Source of the DNA: Candidatus Dormiibacterota bacterium | Lineage (GTDB): Bacteria > Chloroflexota > Dormibacteria > Aeolococcales > Bog-877 | Length of the DNA stretch: 6,796 nt | Direction of reading: 5' to 3' | NCBI GenBank assembly: GCA_003132265.1 | Contig: PKXE01000232.1 | Span: 19,690-26,485 of the forward strand | Part shown: positions 1 to 6,549 of the stretch, one piece after another | How the letters are laid out: each line of letters starts with the position of its first letter | How positions within the stretch are numbered: position 1 is the stretch's first letter | Program-made: the position numbers and the translations under genes | The notes under the pieces: model-generated | Database searches by the model: none | What the model was told of the DNA's origin: nothing | Seen by the model: only the letters and a program-made list of their open reading frames with translations

Positions 1-907
1 CGCCAACGACTACGCCAGCCAGCCCGAGGCCCTGTTCCAGGACGCCGGGGTCGCCAACCTCTACGAGCCGGGCTCGGTGATGAAGATGGTGACCTTCGCC
101 GGGGCCCTGCAGAACAACGTCATCACGCCGAACGCGACCTTCGACGAGACCCCCGCGGCCGCTACGGTCGACGGGGTGCAGATCCACGACTGGAACAACG
201 TCTACCACGGGGTGATCTCTTACCAGTACGTGCTGGACAACTCCCTGAACGTGGGCGCGCTGCACGTGGAGGAATTGGAGGGAGCGAAGACCTTTTACAA
301 CACGATGGAGGACTTCGGGATCGGCAAGCCAACCGGGATCGACCTGGCCGGCGAAGAGAGTCAGCCGCTGCCGCCGCTCTCCCAAGAGACGGCCCTGCAG
401 CTGGCGACCTCGAGCTTCGGCCAGGGCGAGGTGGTCACCCCGATCGAGATGCTCGCGGCGGTCAACGCCATTGCCAACGGCGGGGTCTGGGTGCAGCCCC
501 ACGTGGTGACCTCGATCACCGGCGGCGGCAAGCCCACTACCGTGATCAAGCCGGAGACCCGCCGGGTGGTCTCGTCCCAAACTGCGTCCACCCTGGCGAA
601 GATGATGGTCGGGGTGATCGACGACCCGGGGGCCGACGCCTCCGAGGCCCGAATCTGGCCGACCTGGAAGGGTCAGCTGGCGGGCAAGACCGGCACCGCC
701 GAGGTGGCCCAGAACGGGGTCTACAGCGACAACACCATCGACTCCTTCGCGGAGTTCCTGCCCGAGAGCGATCCGGAGTACTCGATGATCTGCATCCTCC
801 GCGAGCCCCAGGTGGCTCCGATTCTGCGGTACTCCTTCTACGACGCTGTCCCCACCGTCAAGAAGGTCACCCAGGTGCTGATCGACCGCTTCAAGCTCCA
901 ACCATAA
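1..907 (+). CDS. ftsI: Class B penicillin-binding protein, FtsI/PBP3-type transpeptidase (5' end missing)
   Basis: This is the C-terminal 301 residues of a peptidoglycan D,D-transpeptidase. The reading frame is open from base 2 and ends at TAA 905-907. All three catalytic motifs of the penicillin-binding fold are seen: SVMK with the nucleophile Ser at 74-76 and Lys at 83-85 (inside YEPGS), SLN at 242-250, and KTGT at 686-697. The stretch ATSSFGQGEVVTPIEML is typical of class B PBPs. The family cross-links septal peptidoglycan on the outer face of the membrane, with FtsW as its glycosyltransferase partner, and ftsW lies two genes downstream. The protein stops soon after the transpeptidase domain, so there are no PASTA repeats. 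After KTGT the usual FxGF and YGG-type segments are replaced by FAEFLP and an unusual tail. The N-terminal membrane anchor and pedestal lie outside the window. SpoVD- or PBP2-like paralogues are possible, but the position next to mraY and ftsW favours FtsI. Confidence 0.9.
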   Translation, partial: ANDYASQPEALFQDAGVANLYEPGSVMKMVTFAGALQNNVITPNATFDETPAAATVDGVQIHDWNNVYHGVISYQYVLDNSLNVGALHVEELEGAKTFYNTMEDFGIGKPTGIDLAGEESQPLPPLSQETALQLATSSFGQGEVVTPIEMLAAVNAIANGGVWVQPHVVTSITGGGKPTTVIKPETRRVVSSQTASTLAKMMVGVIDDPGADASEARIWPTWKGQLAGKTGTAEVAQNGVYSDNTIDSFAEFLPESDPEYSMICILREPQVAPILRYSFYDAVPTVKKVTQVLIDRFKLQP

Positions 908-908
908 G

Positions 909-1877
909 ATGCCTCGGATGAACTGGCTGGCGGCAGCGGGCACGTTCGCGGGGGCGCTCGCCGTCTACCCCCTGGCCATCTCGGGCCTGGGCCGGATCGG
1001 CCTGCGCCAGGTGGAACGCTCCTACCTGCCCCAATCCCACCTCAGCAAGATCGGCACTCCCACCGCCGGAGGCATCGTCTTCGTGATCGCGGTGCTGGCC
1101 GCCTGGGCGGTCGTGGCCCGCGATCCGGCCGGAGGCCTGGTGGCCGGGGCCGCCGCCCTGGGTTGCGGCGTCGGCCTGATCGATGACATCACCAAGGTGC
1201 GGTGCGGCGAGGGAGTGCGGTTCCGTCCCAAGCTGCTGCTGCTGGCGGTCTGCGCCGGCCTTTTGGCGGTCGGGGTCTTCGCCACCTCCGCCACCACCCA
1301 GATCGTCCCCGGCCTCGGGCCCCGCGACCTCGGCCTGCTCGGGCTGGCGTTGGCCGGGTTCGCGATCCTAGGCACCGCCAACGCCGCCAACCTGACCGAC
1401 GGGGTGGACGGTCTGGCAGCGGGATGCGGCATCCCCGGCCTCTCGGCCTGCGCGGCCCTGGCGATGCTGGAGCACCGCCCGGAGCTGGCCGTGACGTGTG
1501 CCTGTCTGGCAGCGGCGCTGCTGGCCTTCCTCTTCTTCAACCGGCCGAGGGCCCGGGTCTTCATGGGCGACGCTGGCTCGCTGGCAGTGGGCCTGGCCCT
1601 GGCGGTCGCCGCCATCGAGGTGGGGGCCCTGGTGTTGCTGCCGCTGCTGGCCCTGGTCTTCGTGGCCGAGGCCGGCTCGGTGATCATCCAGCTGAGTCAC
1701 GTCCGGCTCACTCATGGGCGGCGCCTCTTTCGGGCCAGCCCGATTCACCACCACTTCGAGAAGGGTGGCATGAGTGAGTGGGGGATCGACTTCCGATTCT
1801 GGGCGGTGGCCGTCCTGGCCGCTGCCCTGGCCACCTACTGGGCCTGGTCAGCGGGCCTTCCGGGAGGGGCTCGGTGA
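909..1877 (+). CDS. mraY: Phospho-N-acetylmuramoyl-pentapeptide transferase (MraY)
   Basis: MraY is an integral membrane enzyme that moves phospho-MurNAc-pentapeptide from UDP to undecaprenyl phosphate, making lipid I. The 322-residue product has the expected motifs in order: KIGTPTAGG (residues 47-55), GLIDD with the Asp pair at 92-93, NAANLTDGVDGLAAG (158-172), FNRPRARVFMGDAGSLA (210-226, Asp221) and PIHHHFEKGG (278-287). These include the Mg2+/catalytic aspartates and the His triplet of the family. Many hydrophobic segments fit a polytopic protein. The length is slightly short compared with the usual 320-360 residues. The ATG at 909 lies one base after the ftsI stop and has no clear Shine-Dalgarno, so translation is probably coupled to ftsI. 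A second ATG at 918 is an alternative start that would remove three residues. murE and murF, which usually precede mraY, are absent. Confidence 0.96.
   Translation: MPRMNWLAAAGTFAGALAVYPLAISGLGRIGLRQVERSYLPQSHLSKIGTPTAGGIVFVIAVLAAWAVVARDPAGGLVAGAAALGCGVGLIDDITKVRCGEGVRFRPKLLLLAVCAGLLAVGVFATSATTQIVPGLGPRDLGLLGLALAGFAILGTANAANLTDGVDGLAAGCGIPGLSACAALAMLEHRPELAVTCACLAAALLAFLFFNRPRARVFMGDAGSLAVGLALAVAAIEVGALVLLPLLALVFVAEAGSVIIQLSHVRLTHGRRLFRASPIHHHFEKGGMSEWGIDFRFWAVAVLAAALATYWAWSAGLPGGAR
1862..1869 (+). promoter_or_regulatory. Shine-Dalgarno for ftsW
   Basis: The purine block GGGAGGGG inside the last mraY codons ends four bases before the GTG at 1874, and its GGAGG core sits about six bases away. 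It decides the ftsW start: an in-frame ATG at 1778 would add 32 residues that only repeat mraY coding sequence in another frame. Confidence 0.7.
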
Positions 1878-3130
1878 TCGCCCACGTGGAGCGCTGGCTG
1901 CCGGTCGGCCAGACGCGCCAGAGTGGCAGGGGGATCCACCGCCTGCCCCTGCCGGAGCTGGACGTCTGGCTGTTGCTGCTGACCCTCGCGCTCTGCGGCC
2001 TGGGGCTGATCATGGTGTACTCCGCGAGCCAGGCGCTGGCCTACACCGACTACGGCAACACGGCCTACTTCTTCGACCGCCAGCTGCTCTGGCTGGCGGT
2101 GGGCCTGGTGGCCATGGGAGTCTGCGCCAAGATCGACTACCACCGCTGGGTCCAGCTCGCGCCGATTCTGGCGATCGTCACCCTGGTACTCCTGGCGGCG
2201 GTGCTGGTGCCCCACATCGGAGTCGAGGTCCAGGGCGCTCGGCGCTGGATTCGGCTGGGTCCGATGGACATCCAGCCCAGCGTGCTGGCCCAGTTCATGG
2301 TTGTGGTGGCCGGCGCGGTCTGGCTGGACCGGCTGGGTCCCCGGATCACCGACCTCAGAGATGGAGTCCTCAACTACAGCTGGAAGATCGCGGTGGTGGC
2401 GCTCTTGGTGGTGATGGAGAAGGACCTCGGCTCCACTGTGGTCCTCTCGGTGACCGCTCTCGGACTGCTCTGGCTGGCCGGGGTCAGGATCCGCCATCTG
2501 GCCGGGGTCGGGGCGGTCAGCTTTCTCGGTGGGCTGCTGCTGGTGCGCGCGGAGCCGTACCGCACCGCCCGCCTTTTGAGCTACCTGAATCCCTTCGCCC
2601 ACAAGCTGGGGAGCGGCTTCCAAGCGGTCCAGGCCCTCTATTCGCTGGCGGCGGGGGGGGTCTTCGGCACCGGGCTTAACGGGGCGGTGTCCCCCGCCCA
2701 GCTCCTGCCCGAGGCCCACACCGATTTTATCTTCGCGATCATCGGCGAGGAGTTGGGGCTGGTCGGAACTCTCCTGGTGCTGCTGCTCTTCCTGGGCTTT
2801 GCCTGGCGGGGGATTAGGGCTGCCCGAAACGCGCCGGACCGTCTCGGCGTTCTCCTGGCTGGCGGGGCGACGATCTGGATCGTCGGCCAGGCACTGATCA
2901 ACATCGGCGGGGTGACCGACACTATCCCCTCAACGGGGGTACCCCTTACCTTCATCAGCTTCGGCGGGTCGTCGCTGGCGCTCTCTCTGGCTGCCACCGG
3001 CATCCTGCTCAACATCTCGGCCCGCCAGCGCCGAGTGGGGATCGGTAATGCGCGTGCTAATCACCGGGGGCGGAACGGGCGGCCACTGCACCCCGGCCAT
3101 CGCGGTGGCGGAGGCGCTCAGGCAGACTGA
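1874..3130 (+). CDS. ftsW: FtsW, SEDS-family septal peptidoglycan glycosyltransferase
   Basis: FtsW is a polytopic SEDS protein that polymerises lipid II at the septum together with its class B PBP. Key segments, numbered from the GTG at 1874, are GARRWIRLG (121-129), EKDLGSTVVL (182-191), LPEAHTDFIFAIIGEELG (278-295, with the Asp that matches the catalytic Asp of RodA/FtsW at 284) and STGVPLTFISFGGSS (353-367). About ten hydrophobic segments are visible, after a 28-residue cytoplasmic start. The GTG start overlaps the mraY stop as GTGA and has a strong Shine-Dalgarno. There are two oddities. The usual QPSExxK segment reads QPSVLAQ (134-140), losing both conserved charges. The frame also runs 83 bases into murG, giving a Gly/Arg/His-rich tail after residue 387. 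The family normally ends near LLNISARQRR (378-387), and a TAA at 3046-3048 in the -1 frame would end it there. RodA is a less likely identity given the cluster. Confidence 0.92.
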   Translation: MIAHVERWLPVGQTRQSGRGIHRLPLPELDVWLLLLTLALCGLGLIMVYSASQALAYTDYGNTAYFFDRQLLWLAVGLVAMGVCAKIDYHRWVQLAPILAIVTLVLLAAVLVPHIGVEVQGARRWIRLGPMDIQPSVLAQFMVVVAGAVWLDRLGPRITDLRDGVLNYSWKIAVVALLVVMEKDLGSTVVLSVTALGLLWLAGVRIRHLAGVGAVSFLGGLLLVRAEPYRTARLLSYLNPFAHKLGSGFQAVQALYSLAAGGVFGTGLNGAVSPAQLLPEAHTDFIFAIIGEELGLVGTLLVLLLFLGFAWRGIRAARNAPDRLGVLLAGGATIWIVGQALINIGGVTDTIPSTGVPLTFISFGGSSLALSLAATGILLNISARQRRVGIGNARANHRGRNGRPLHPGHRGGGGAQAD

Positions 3131-4142
3131 TCCTGAGGTCGCGATCACCTACGTCGGCCGCGCCGACGGCCTGGAGTCCCGGCTGGTCCCGATGGCTGGG
3201 CTCGACTTCGCCGGCCTCCGCCTCGGGAGCATGGGGTCGAGTGTGCTCAGCTCGGCGCCCCGGCTGGCGCTGCGCCTGCCGCTGGCCTACCGGGAGGCGG
3301 CGCGCCTAGTGCGTCGCTTCCGGCCCCAGGTGGTGCTGGCGACCGGCGGTTACGTCTGCGTTCCGGTGGTGCTCGCCGCCCGGCGTCGCCACATCCCGGT
3401 CTTGCTCTTGGAGCAGAACCTGCTGCCCGGCAGGGCGGTCAAGTGGCTGGCGTCCCGGGTCCAGGAGGTGGCCAGCTCGTTTCCCGGCACCGCCGAGTTC
3501 CTGCCCCGGGCCAAGGTGGTCTGTACCGGCAACCCGGTCCGGCTGCCATTCGCCGAGCTGGTCGGGCGCCCCCAGCTCCCGGAGGCCCCGCCGACCCTTT
3601 TGGTGATGGGTGGCTCCCAGGGGGCCCGGCACCTCAACGAGGTGCTGCTGGAGGCGCTACCCAGCCTGCTGGCGCAGCTTCCCCACTTGACCGTGGTTCA
3701 CCTCACCGGGCCCACCGACCATCTCCAGGTGGTGGCGGCCGCCCGGGAGGCCGGGCTGCCGGTCGGGGAGAGATACCAGCCCTCGCCGTTCGTCTCGGAC
3801 GTGGCTGAGCGACTGGCGGCCGCCAGCCTGGTGGTGATGCGGGCGGGCGGCAGCTCCCTCGCCGAGGTGGTCTGCTTGGGGCGCCCCATGGTGCTGGTGC
3901 CCTACCCCCACGCCGGCGAGCACCAGAGCGCCAATGCCCTCCCCTTCGAGGAGGCGGGTGCGGCCCTGGTGATCCCCGATCAGGAGCTGACCGCGGGGCT
4001 GCTCGAGGGCGCTGTCCGGGAGGTCCTGGGCGATCCCCGGCGCTGGCGGGCGATGGCCAGCGCCAGTGCCTCAATGGCCAGGCCCAGGGCCGCCTTCGAC
4101 GTGGCCGCGCTCCTCGCTGAGCTGGCCGGCCAGAGAGGCTGA
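3048..4142 (+). CDS. murG: MurG, undecaprenyl-PP-MurNAc-pentapeptide UDP-GlcNAc transferase
   Basis: MurG is a peripheral membrane GT-B glycosyltransferase on the cytoplasmic face that adds GlcNAc to lipid I, giving lipid II. The 364-residue product has the N-terminal glycine loop GGGTGGH (residues 7-13), TGGYVCVPVVLAA, LLEQNLLPG, CTGNPVR, GGSQGARHLNE, and the nucleotide-sugar site MRAGGSSLAEV followed by GRPMVLVPYPHAGEHQSANA. The Glu of SLAEV and the Gln pattern of the HQSANA block match the family's UDP-GlcNAc-binding region. The ATG at 3048 directly precedes the Rossmann strand RVLIT, so the start is firm. A modest GGGG Shine-Dalgarno lies at 3037-3040. The start overlaps ftsW as read, and forms TAATG with an out-of-frame stop. 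Length is normal for the family. The common Asn of EQNxxPGxxN is Val here (PGRAVKWL), a mild variation. Confidence 0.97.
   Translation: MRVLITGGGTGGHCTPAIAVAEALRQTDPEVAITYVGRADGLESRLVPMAGLDFAGLRLGSMGSSVLSSAPRLALRLPLAYREAARLVRRFRPQVVLATGGYVCVPVVLAARRRHIPVLLLEQNLLPGRAVKWLASRVQEVASSFPGTAEFLPRAKVVCTGNPVRLPFAELVGRPQLPEAPPTLLVMGGSQGARHLNEVLLEALPSLLAQLPHLTVVHLTGPTDHLQVVAAAREAGLPVGERYQPSPFVSDVAERLAAASLVVMRAGGSSLAEVVCLGRPMVLVPYPHAGEHQSANALPFEEAGAALVIPDQELTAGLLEGAVREVLGDPRRWRAMASASASMARPRAAFDVAALLAELAGQRG
4132..4138 (+). promoter_or_regulatory. Shine-Dalgarno for the TTG-initiated murC-type gene
   Basis: AGAGAGG inside the last murG codons lies six bases before TTG 4145. It supports TTG as a real start. 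In that frame a TGA at 4118-4120 closes the region upstream, and no other start codon occurs before the GICG nucleotide-binding loop. Confidence 0.65.
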
Positions 4143-4144
4143 GC

Positions 4145-5590
4145 TTGGCTGACCAGGCGCCGAGGGGCTGGCCGGCACCCCCCGCGCATCTGCACTTCCT
4201 GGGCATCTGCGGCTACGCGGTCTCGGGGCTGGCGCTCTGCTGCCAGGAGTTGGGCTTCCGGGTCACCGGCTCCGATGAGGACGCCTATCCGCCCACCACC
4301 GAGACCCTGGAGGCGGCGGGCATTCCCTTCAGCCCCCACCATGACGAGGCCAACCTCGACCGCTGGGGGGTGCCCCAGTTGGTGGTGCTGGGGAACCAGG
4401 TCCAGGCCGGCAACTCGGAGTTGGTCGCGGCCCGGGACCGGGGCCTGCCGCTCCTCAGCGAGGCTGAGGCCTACCGGGGACTCACTCAGGGAAGACAGCG
4501 CGCGGTGGTCTGTGGGACCCACGGCAAGACCACCACCTCGTCCCTGGCGGCCTTCATGCTGGAGGTGGCCGGCTGCGCCCCTGGGTTCCGGCTGGGCGCC
4601 ACCTCCCGGGACTTCACGACCACCGCTCGCCTGGGAGACCCCAGAGAGGGCGGCCCCTTCGTCTTCGAGGGAGACGAGTACACGACCTCCGCCCTCGACC
4701 CCAGCGCCAAGTTCCTCCATTGGCAGCCTCAGGTCGTGACCCTTCTCAACTTGGAATTGGACCATCCCGACCTCTACCCAGACCTACCTGCCTACGTCGC
4801 CCCCTACCGGGAGCTGTTGGCCCAGTTGGGGCCCCAGGACCACCTGATCTACAACGCTGCGGACCCCCTCGTTAGCGAGCTGGCGAAATCCTCCTGGGCG
4901 AAGGTTCAGAGCTTCGGCCTGGCGGGTGCTGATTGGACCCTCACTGCCCCACTCGCCAATGTCGGAGGTAGGCTGCGGCTCCTGGTCCGGACCCCGGACG
5001 GAGGCGAGGTCGAGATGGCGCTGCCCGGTTTCGGGGCCCACAACGCGGCCGACGGCTTGGCAGCACTGGCGACCGCGGTCCAGCTGGGCGCTGATCCGCA
5101 GGTCGCCGCCCAGGCGGCCGCCAGCTCCCGGGGAGCGGCCAGGCGCTTTGAGGTTCTGGGCTCGGTTCGCGGGGTGACGGTGGTTGACGACTACGCCCAC
5201 CACCCGACCAAGATCCGGGCGACCATCGCCGGCGCTCGTCAGCAGTTCGGGGAAGAGGTGCAGCTGATCATGGTCCACGTCCCCCACACCTACTCGCGGA
5301 CCAGGGCGCTGCTGCCCGAGTACCGGGGAGCCTTCGAGGGCCTCGACCTCCTGGTGCTGGGGGAGATTGAGCCCGCCCGGGAGCGGCACCTCGCGGGCAC
5401 GGTCAGCTCCGCCGACGTGGCGGCCTTGGTCTCGGGACCGGAGGTGGTGCTGGTGGGATCGGCGGAGGCGGCCATCCGAGAGGTGGTGGACCGGCTTAGG
5501 GCCCCGGCGGTCGTTGTCTGCAGCTCGGTGCGCGGCTTCGACGATGTGGCAGCCCGGCTCCTCAGAGCCCTGGGTGAGCGCCAGGAGTGA
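4145..5590 (+). CDS. murC: Mur ligase in the murC position, with mixed MurC and Mpl signatures
   Basis: This is a cytoplasmic ATP-dependent Mur ligase of 481 residues. By position (murG-here-murB) it should be MurC, which joins L-Ala to UDP-MurNAc. Three domains are visible. The UDP-binding Rossmann domain has LHFLGICG (16-23) and GSDEDAYPP (42-50). The central ATPase has GTHGKTTT (124-131), EGDEYTTSALDPSAKFLHW (175-193) and NLELDHPDLY (202-211). The C-terminal domain has RRFEVLG (333-339), DDYAHHPT (348-355) and PHTYSRTR (380-387). LGICG, YPP, LGNxxxxGN (82-90), PGFRLG and the EGDEY...KFLHW block resemble Mpl, the murein tripeptide ligase, rather than MurC (GIGG, EADESD). PHxYSRT in the C-terminal, amino-acid-binding domain is MurC-like, while SSVRGFDDV near the end again recalls Mpl. 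I infer L-Ala ligase activity with moderate confidence; tripeptide recycling is the alternative. It starts at TTG, two bases after murG. Confidence 0.85.
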   Translation: MADQAPRGWPAPPAHLHFLGICGYAVSGLALCCQELGFRVTGSDEDAYPPTTETLEAAGIPFSPHHDEANLDRWGVPQLVVLGNQVQAGNSELVAARDRGLPLLSEAEAYRGLTQGRQRAVVCGTHGKTTTSSLAAFMLEVAGCAPGFRLGATSRDFTTTARLGDPREGGPFVFEGDEYTTSALDPSAKFLHWQPQVVTLLNLELDHPDLYPDLPAYVAPYRELLAQLGPQDHLIYNAADPLVSELAKSSWAKVQSFGLAGADWTLTAPLANVGGRLRLLVRTPDGGEVEMALPGFGAHNAADGLAALATAVQLGADPQVAAQAAASSRGAARRFEVLGSVRGVTVVDDYAHHPTKIRATIAGARQQFGEEVQLIMVHVPHTYSRTRALLPEYRGAFEGLDLLVLGEIEPARERHLAGTVSSADVAALVSGPEVVLVGSAEAAIREVVDRLRAPAVVVCSSVRGFDDVAARLLRALGERQE

Positions 5591-6540
5591 GCTCGGCCAG
5601 CCTGCCCGCCCCCCTACTGGAGCTTCTGGGGGAGCCGCTGAGTCGGGGTGAGCTGAGGGCCGACGAGCCCCTCGGGAAGCACAGTCAGTTTGGGGTCGGG
5701 GGACCGGCCGACTGGTACTGGGAGCCGGCCTCGGCAGCCCTGCTGCCGGACGTCCTCCGCCTCTGCTCGGAGCTGGACTTCCCCTGCACAGTGCTGGGGG
5801 CGGGCAGCAACTGCCTCATCCTCGACGGCGGGATTCGCGGGCTGGTGCTGAAGTTTCCGGCCACCAGGGTGGAGCACCAGGGCGAGGGGCTGGTGTGTCT
5901 CCAGGCCGGCGCCCTGCTGCCCCGGGCCGCGTTCGACACCGCCTACCAGGGGCTGCTGGGGCTGGCCTTCGGGGTCGGCATCCCGGGCACCGCCGGTGCG
6001 GCCGCCGCCGGCAACGCTGGGGCCTTCGGAGGCGAGATCGGCGAGATTCTGGAGAGCCTGGAGGCGGTCCTGCCCGGCGGGGACGTGTTGCGGCTGTCAC
6101 CTGATGATCTCCGGCCCCGCTATCGGCGCACTGCGTTGCAGGAAACCTCGCTTCAGGGAGCGGTGGTGACCCAGGTTTGGCTTCGGCTGAGGGAGGGCGA
6201 GGTGGCCTCCGCCCGCTTAGACGTCCGGCGGGTGATGCGGGAGCGCAAGGCCAGCCAGCCCAGCGGGGTGCGGAGCCTCGGCAGCACCTTCAAGAACCCG
6301 ACTGAGGAGAAGGCCGGCCAGCTGATCGATGCCTGCGGGCTCAAGGGGTTCCAGGTCGGCGCGGCCCAGGTCTCGCCCCAGCATGCCAACTTCATTTGCA
6401 ACCTGGGAGGGGCCCGAGCCGCCGACGTGCTTGCATTGACGGCCTTAATCCGTCAACGTGTACGAGAGCGCTTCGGGGTTGAGCTCGAACTGGAGATCAT
6501 CCCCGTCGGCAGTCCCGGTTTTCAACAACGTTCCAGCTGA
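5587..6540 (+). CDS. murB: UDP-N-acetylenolpyruvoylglucosamine reductase (MurB)
   Basis: MurB is a cytoplasmic FAD enzyme that uses NADPH to reduce UDP-GlcNAc-enolpyruvate to UDP-MurNAc, the substrate of the ligase encoded just upstream. The 317-residue product shows FGVGGPADW (35-43), the FAD-binding LGAGSNCLI (70-78), VGIPGTAGAAAAGNAGAFGGE (130-150), the Tyr-Arg pair in PRYRRTAL (177-184), LGSTFKNP (231-238) with the likely catalytic Ser233, and a final acidic stretch ELELE (299-303) that should hold the catalytic Glu. The compact form and the GSxFKNP pattern fit the shorter MurB type common outside enterobacteria. The GTG start overlaps the preceding stop as GTGA, and an in-frame TGA at 5575-5577 excludes any earlier start. 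AGGAG abuts the start codon too closely for normal spacing, so coupled reinitiation is likely. Confidence 0.95.
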   Translation: MSSASLPAPLLELLGEPLSRGELRADEPLGKHSQFGVGGPADWYWEPASAALLPDVLRLCSELDFPCTVLGAGSNCLILDGGIRGLVLKFPATRVEHQGEGLVCLQAGALLPRAAFDTAYQGLLGLAFGVGIPGTAGAAAAGNAGAFGGEIGEILESLEAVLPGGDVLRLSPDDLRPRYRRTALQETSLQGAVVTQVWLRLREGEVASARLDVRRVMRERKASQPSGVRSLGSTFKNPTEEKAGQLIDACGLKGFQVGAAQVSPQHANFICNLGGARAADVLALTALIRQRVRERFGVELELEIIPVGSPGFQQRSS

Positions 6541-6544
6541 GGGG
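6539..6544 (+). promoter_or_regulatory. Shine-Dalgarno for the ftsQ-like gene
   Basis: GAGGGG overlaps the murB stop codon and lies five bases before ATG 6550. It is the clearest properly spaced ribosome binding site after that of ftsW, and it supports the reading frame that follows. Confidence 0.65.
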
Positions 6545-6549
6545 CAGCC

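Noticed and set aside
1778..1873. Upstream ATG that would extend FtsW by 32 residues
   Set aside because: The extension lies wholly within mraY coding sequence, reads as a Gly/Pro/Arg shadow, and has no good ribosome binding site, whereas GTG 1874 has a strong one and a GTGA overlap.
1774..2679. Second + strand open frame across mraY and ftsW (about 301 codons)
   Set aside because: It is an alternate-frame shadow rich in Gly, Pro and Arg, with no hydrophobic segments or motifs, while the FtsW frame is conserved throughout.
1835..2719. Long antisense open frame (about 294 codons) opposite ftsW
   Set aside because: Its composition (Gln, His, Arg, Pro, Gly) is typical of the complement of a GC-rich gene. 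It has no recognisable motif, and the + strand codes for a clear FtsW.
3980..4765. Long antisense open frame (about 261 codons) opposite murG and the ligase gene
   Set aside because: It lies opposite two well-supported genes, has low-complexity Gly/Arg/Gln content and no family signature.
4145..5590. Calling the ligase plain Mpl (tripeptide recycling ligase)
   Set aside because: The murG-murB setting and the MurC-type PHTYSRTR in the C-terminal domain argue against a pure Mpl role, so it is reported as mixed instead.
6541..6549. Terminator or promoter between murB and the next gene
   Set aside because: The gap is only nine bases and is occupied by a ribosome binding site. No hairpin with a T-run and no -10/-35 pair can fit.
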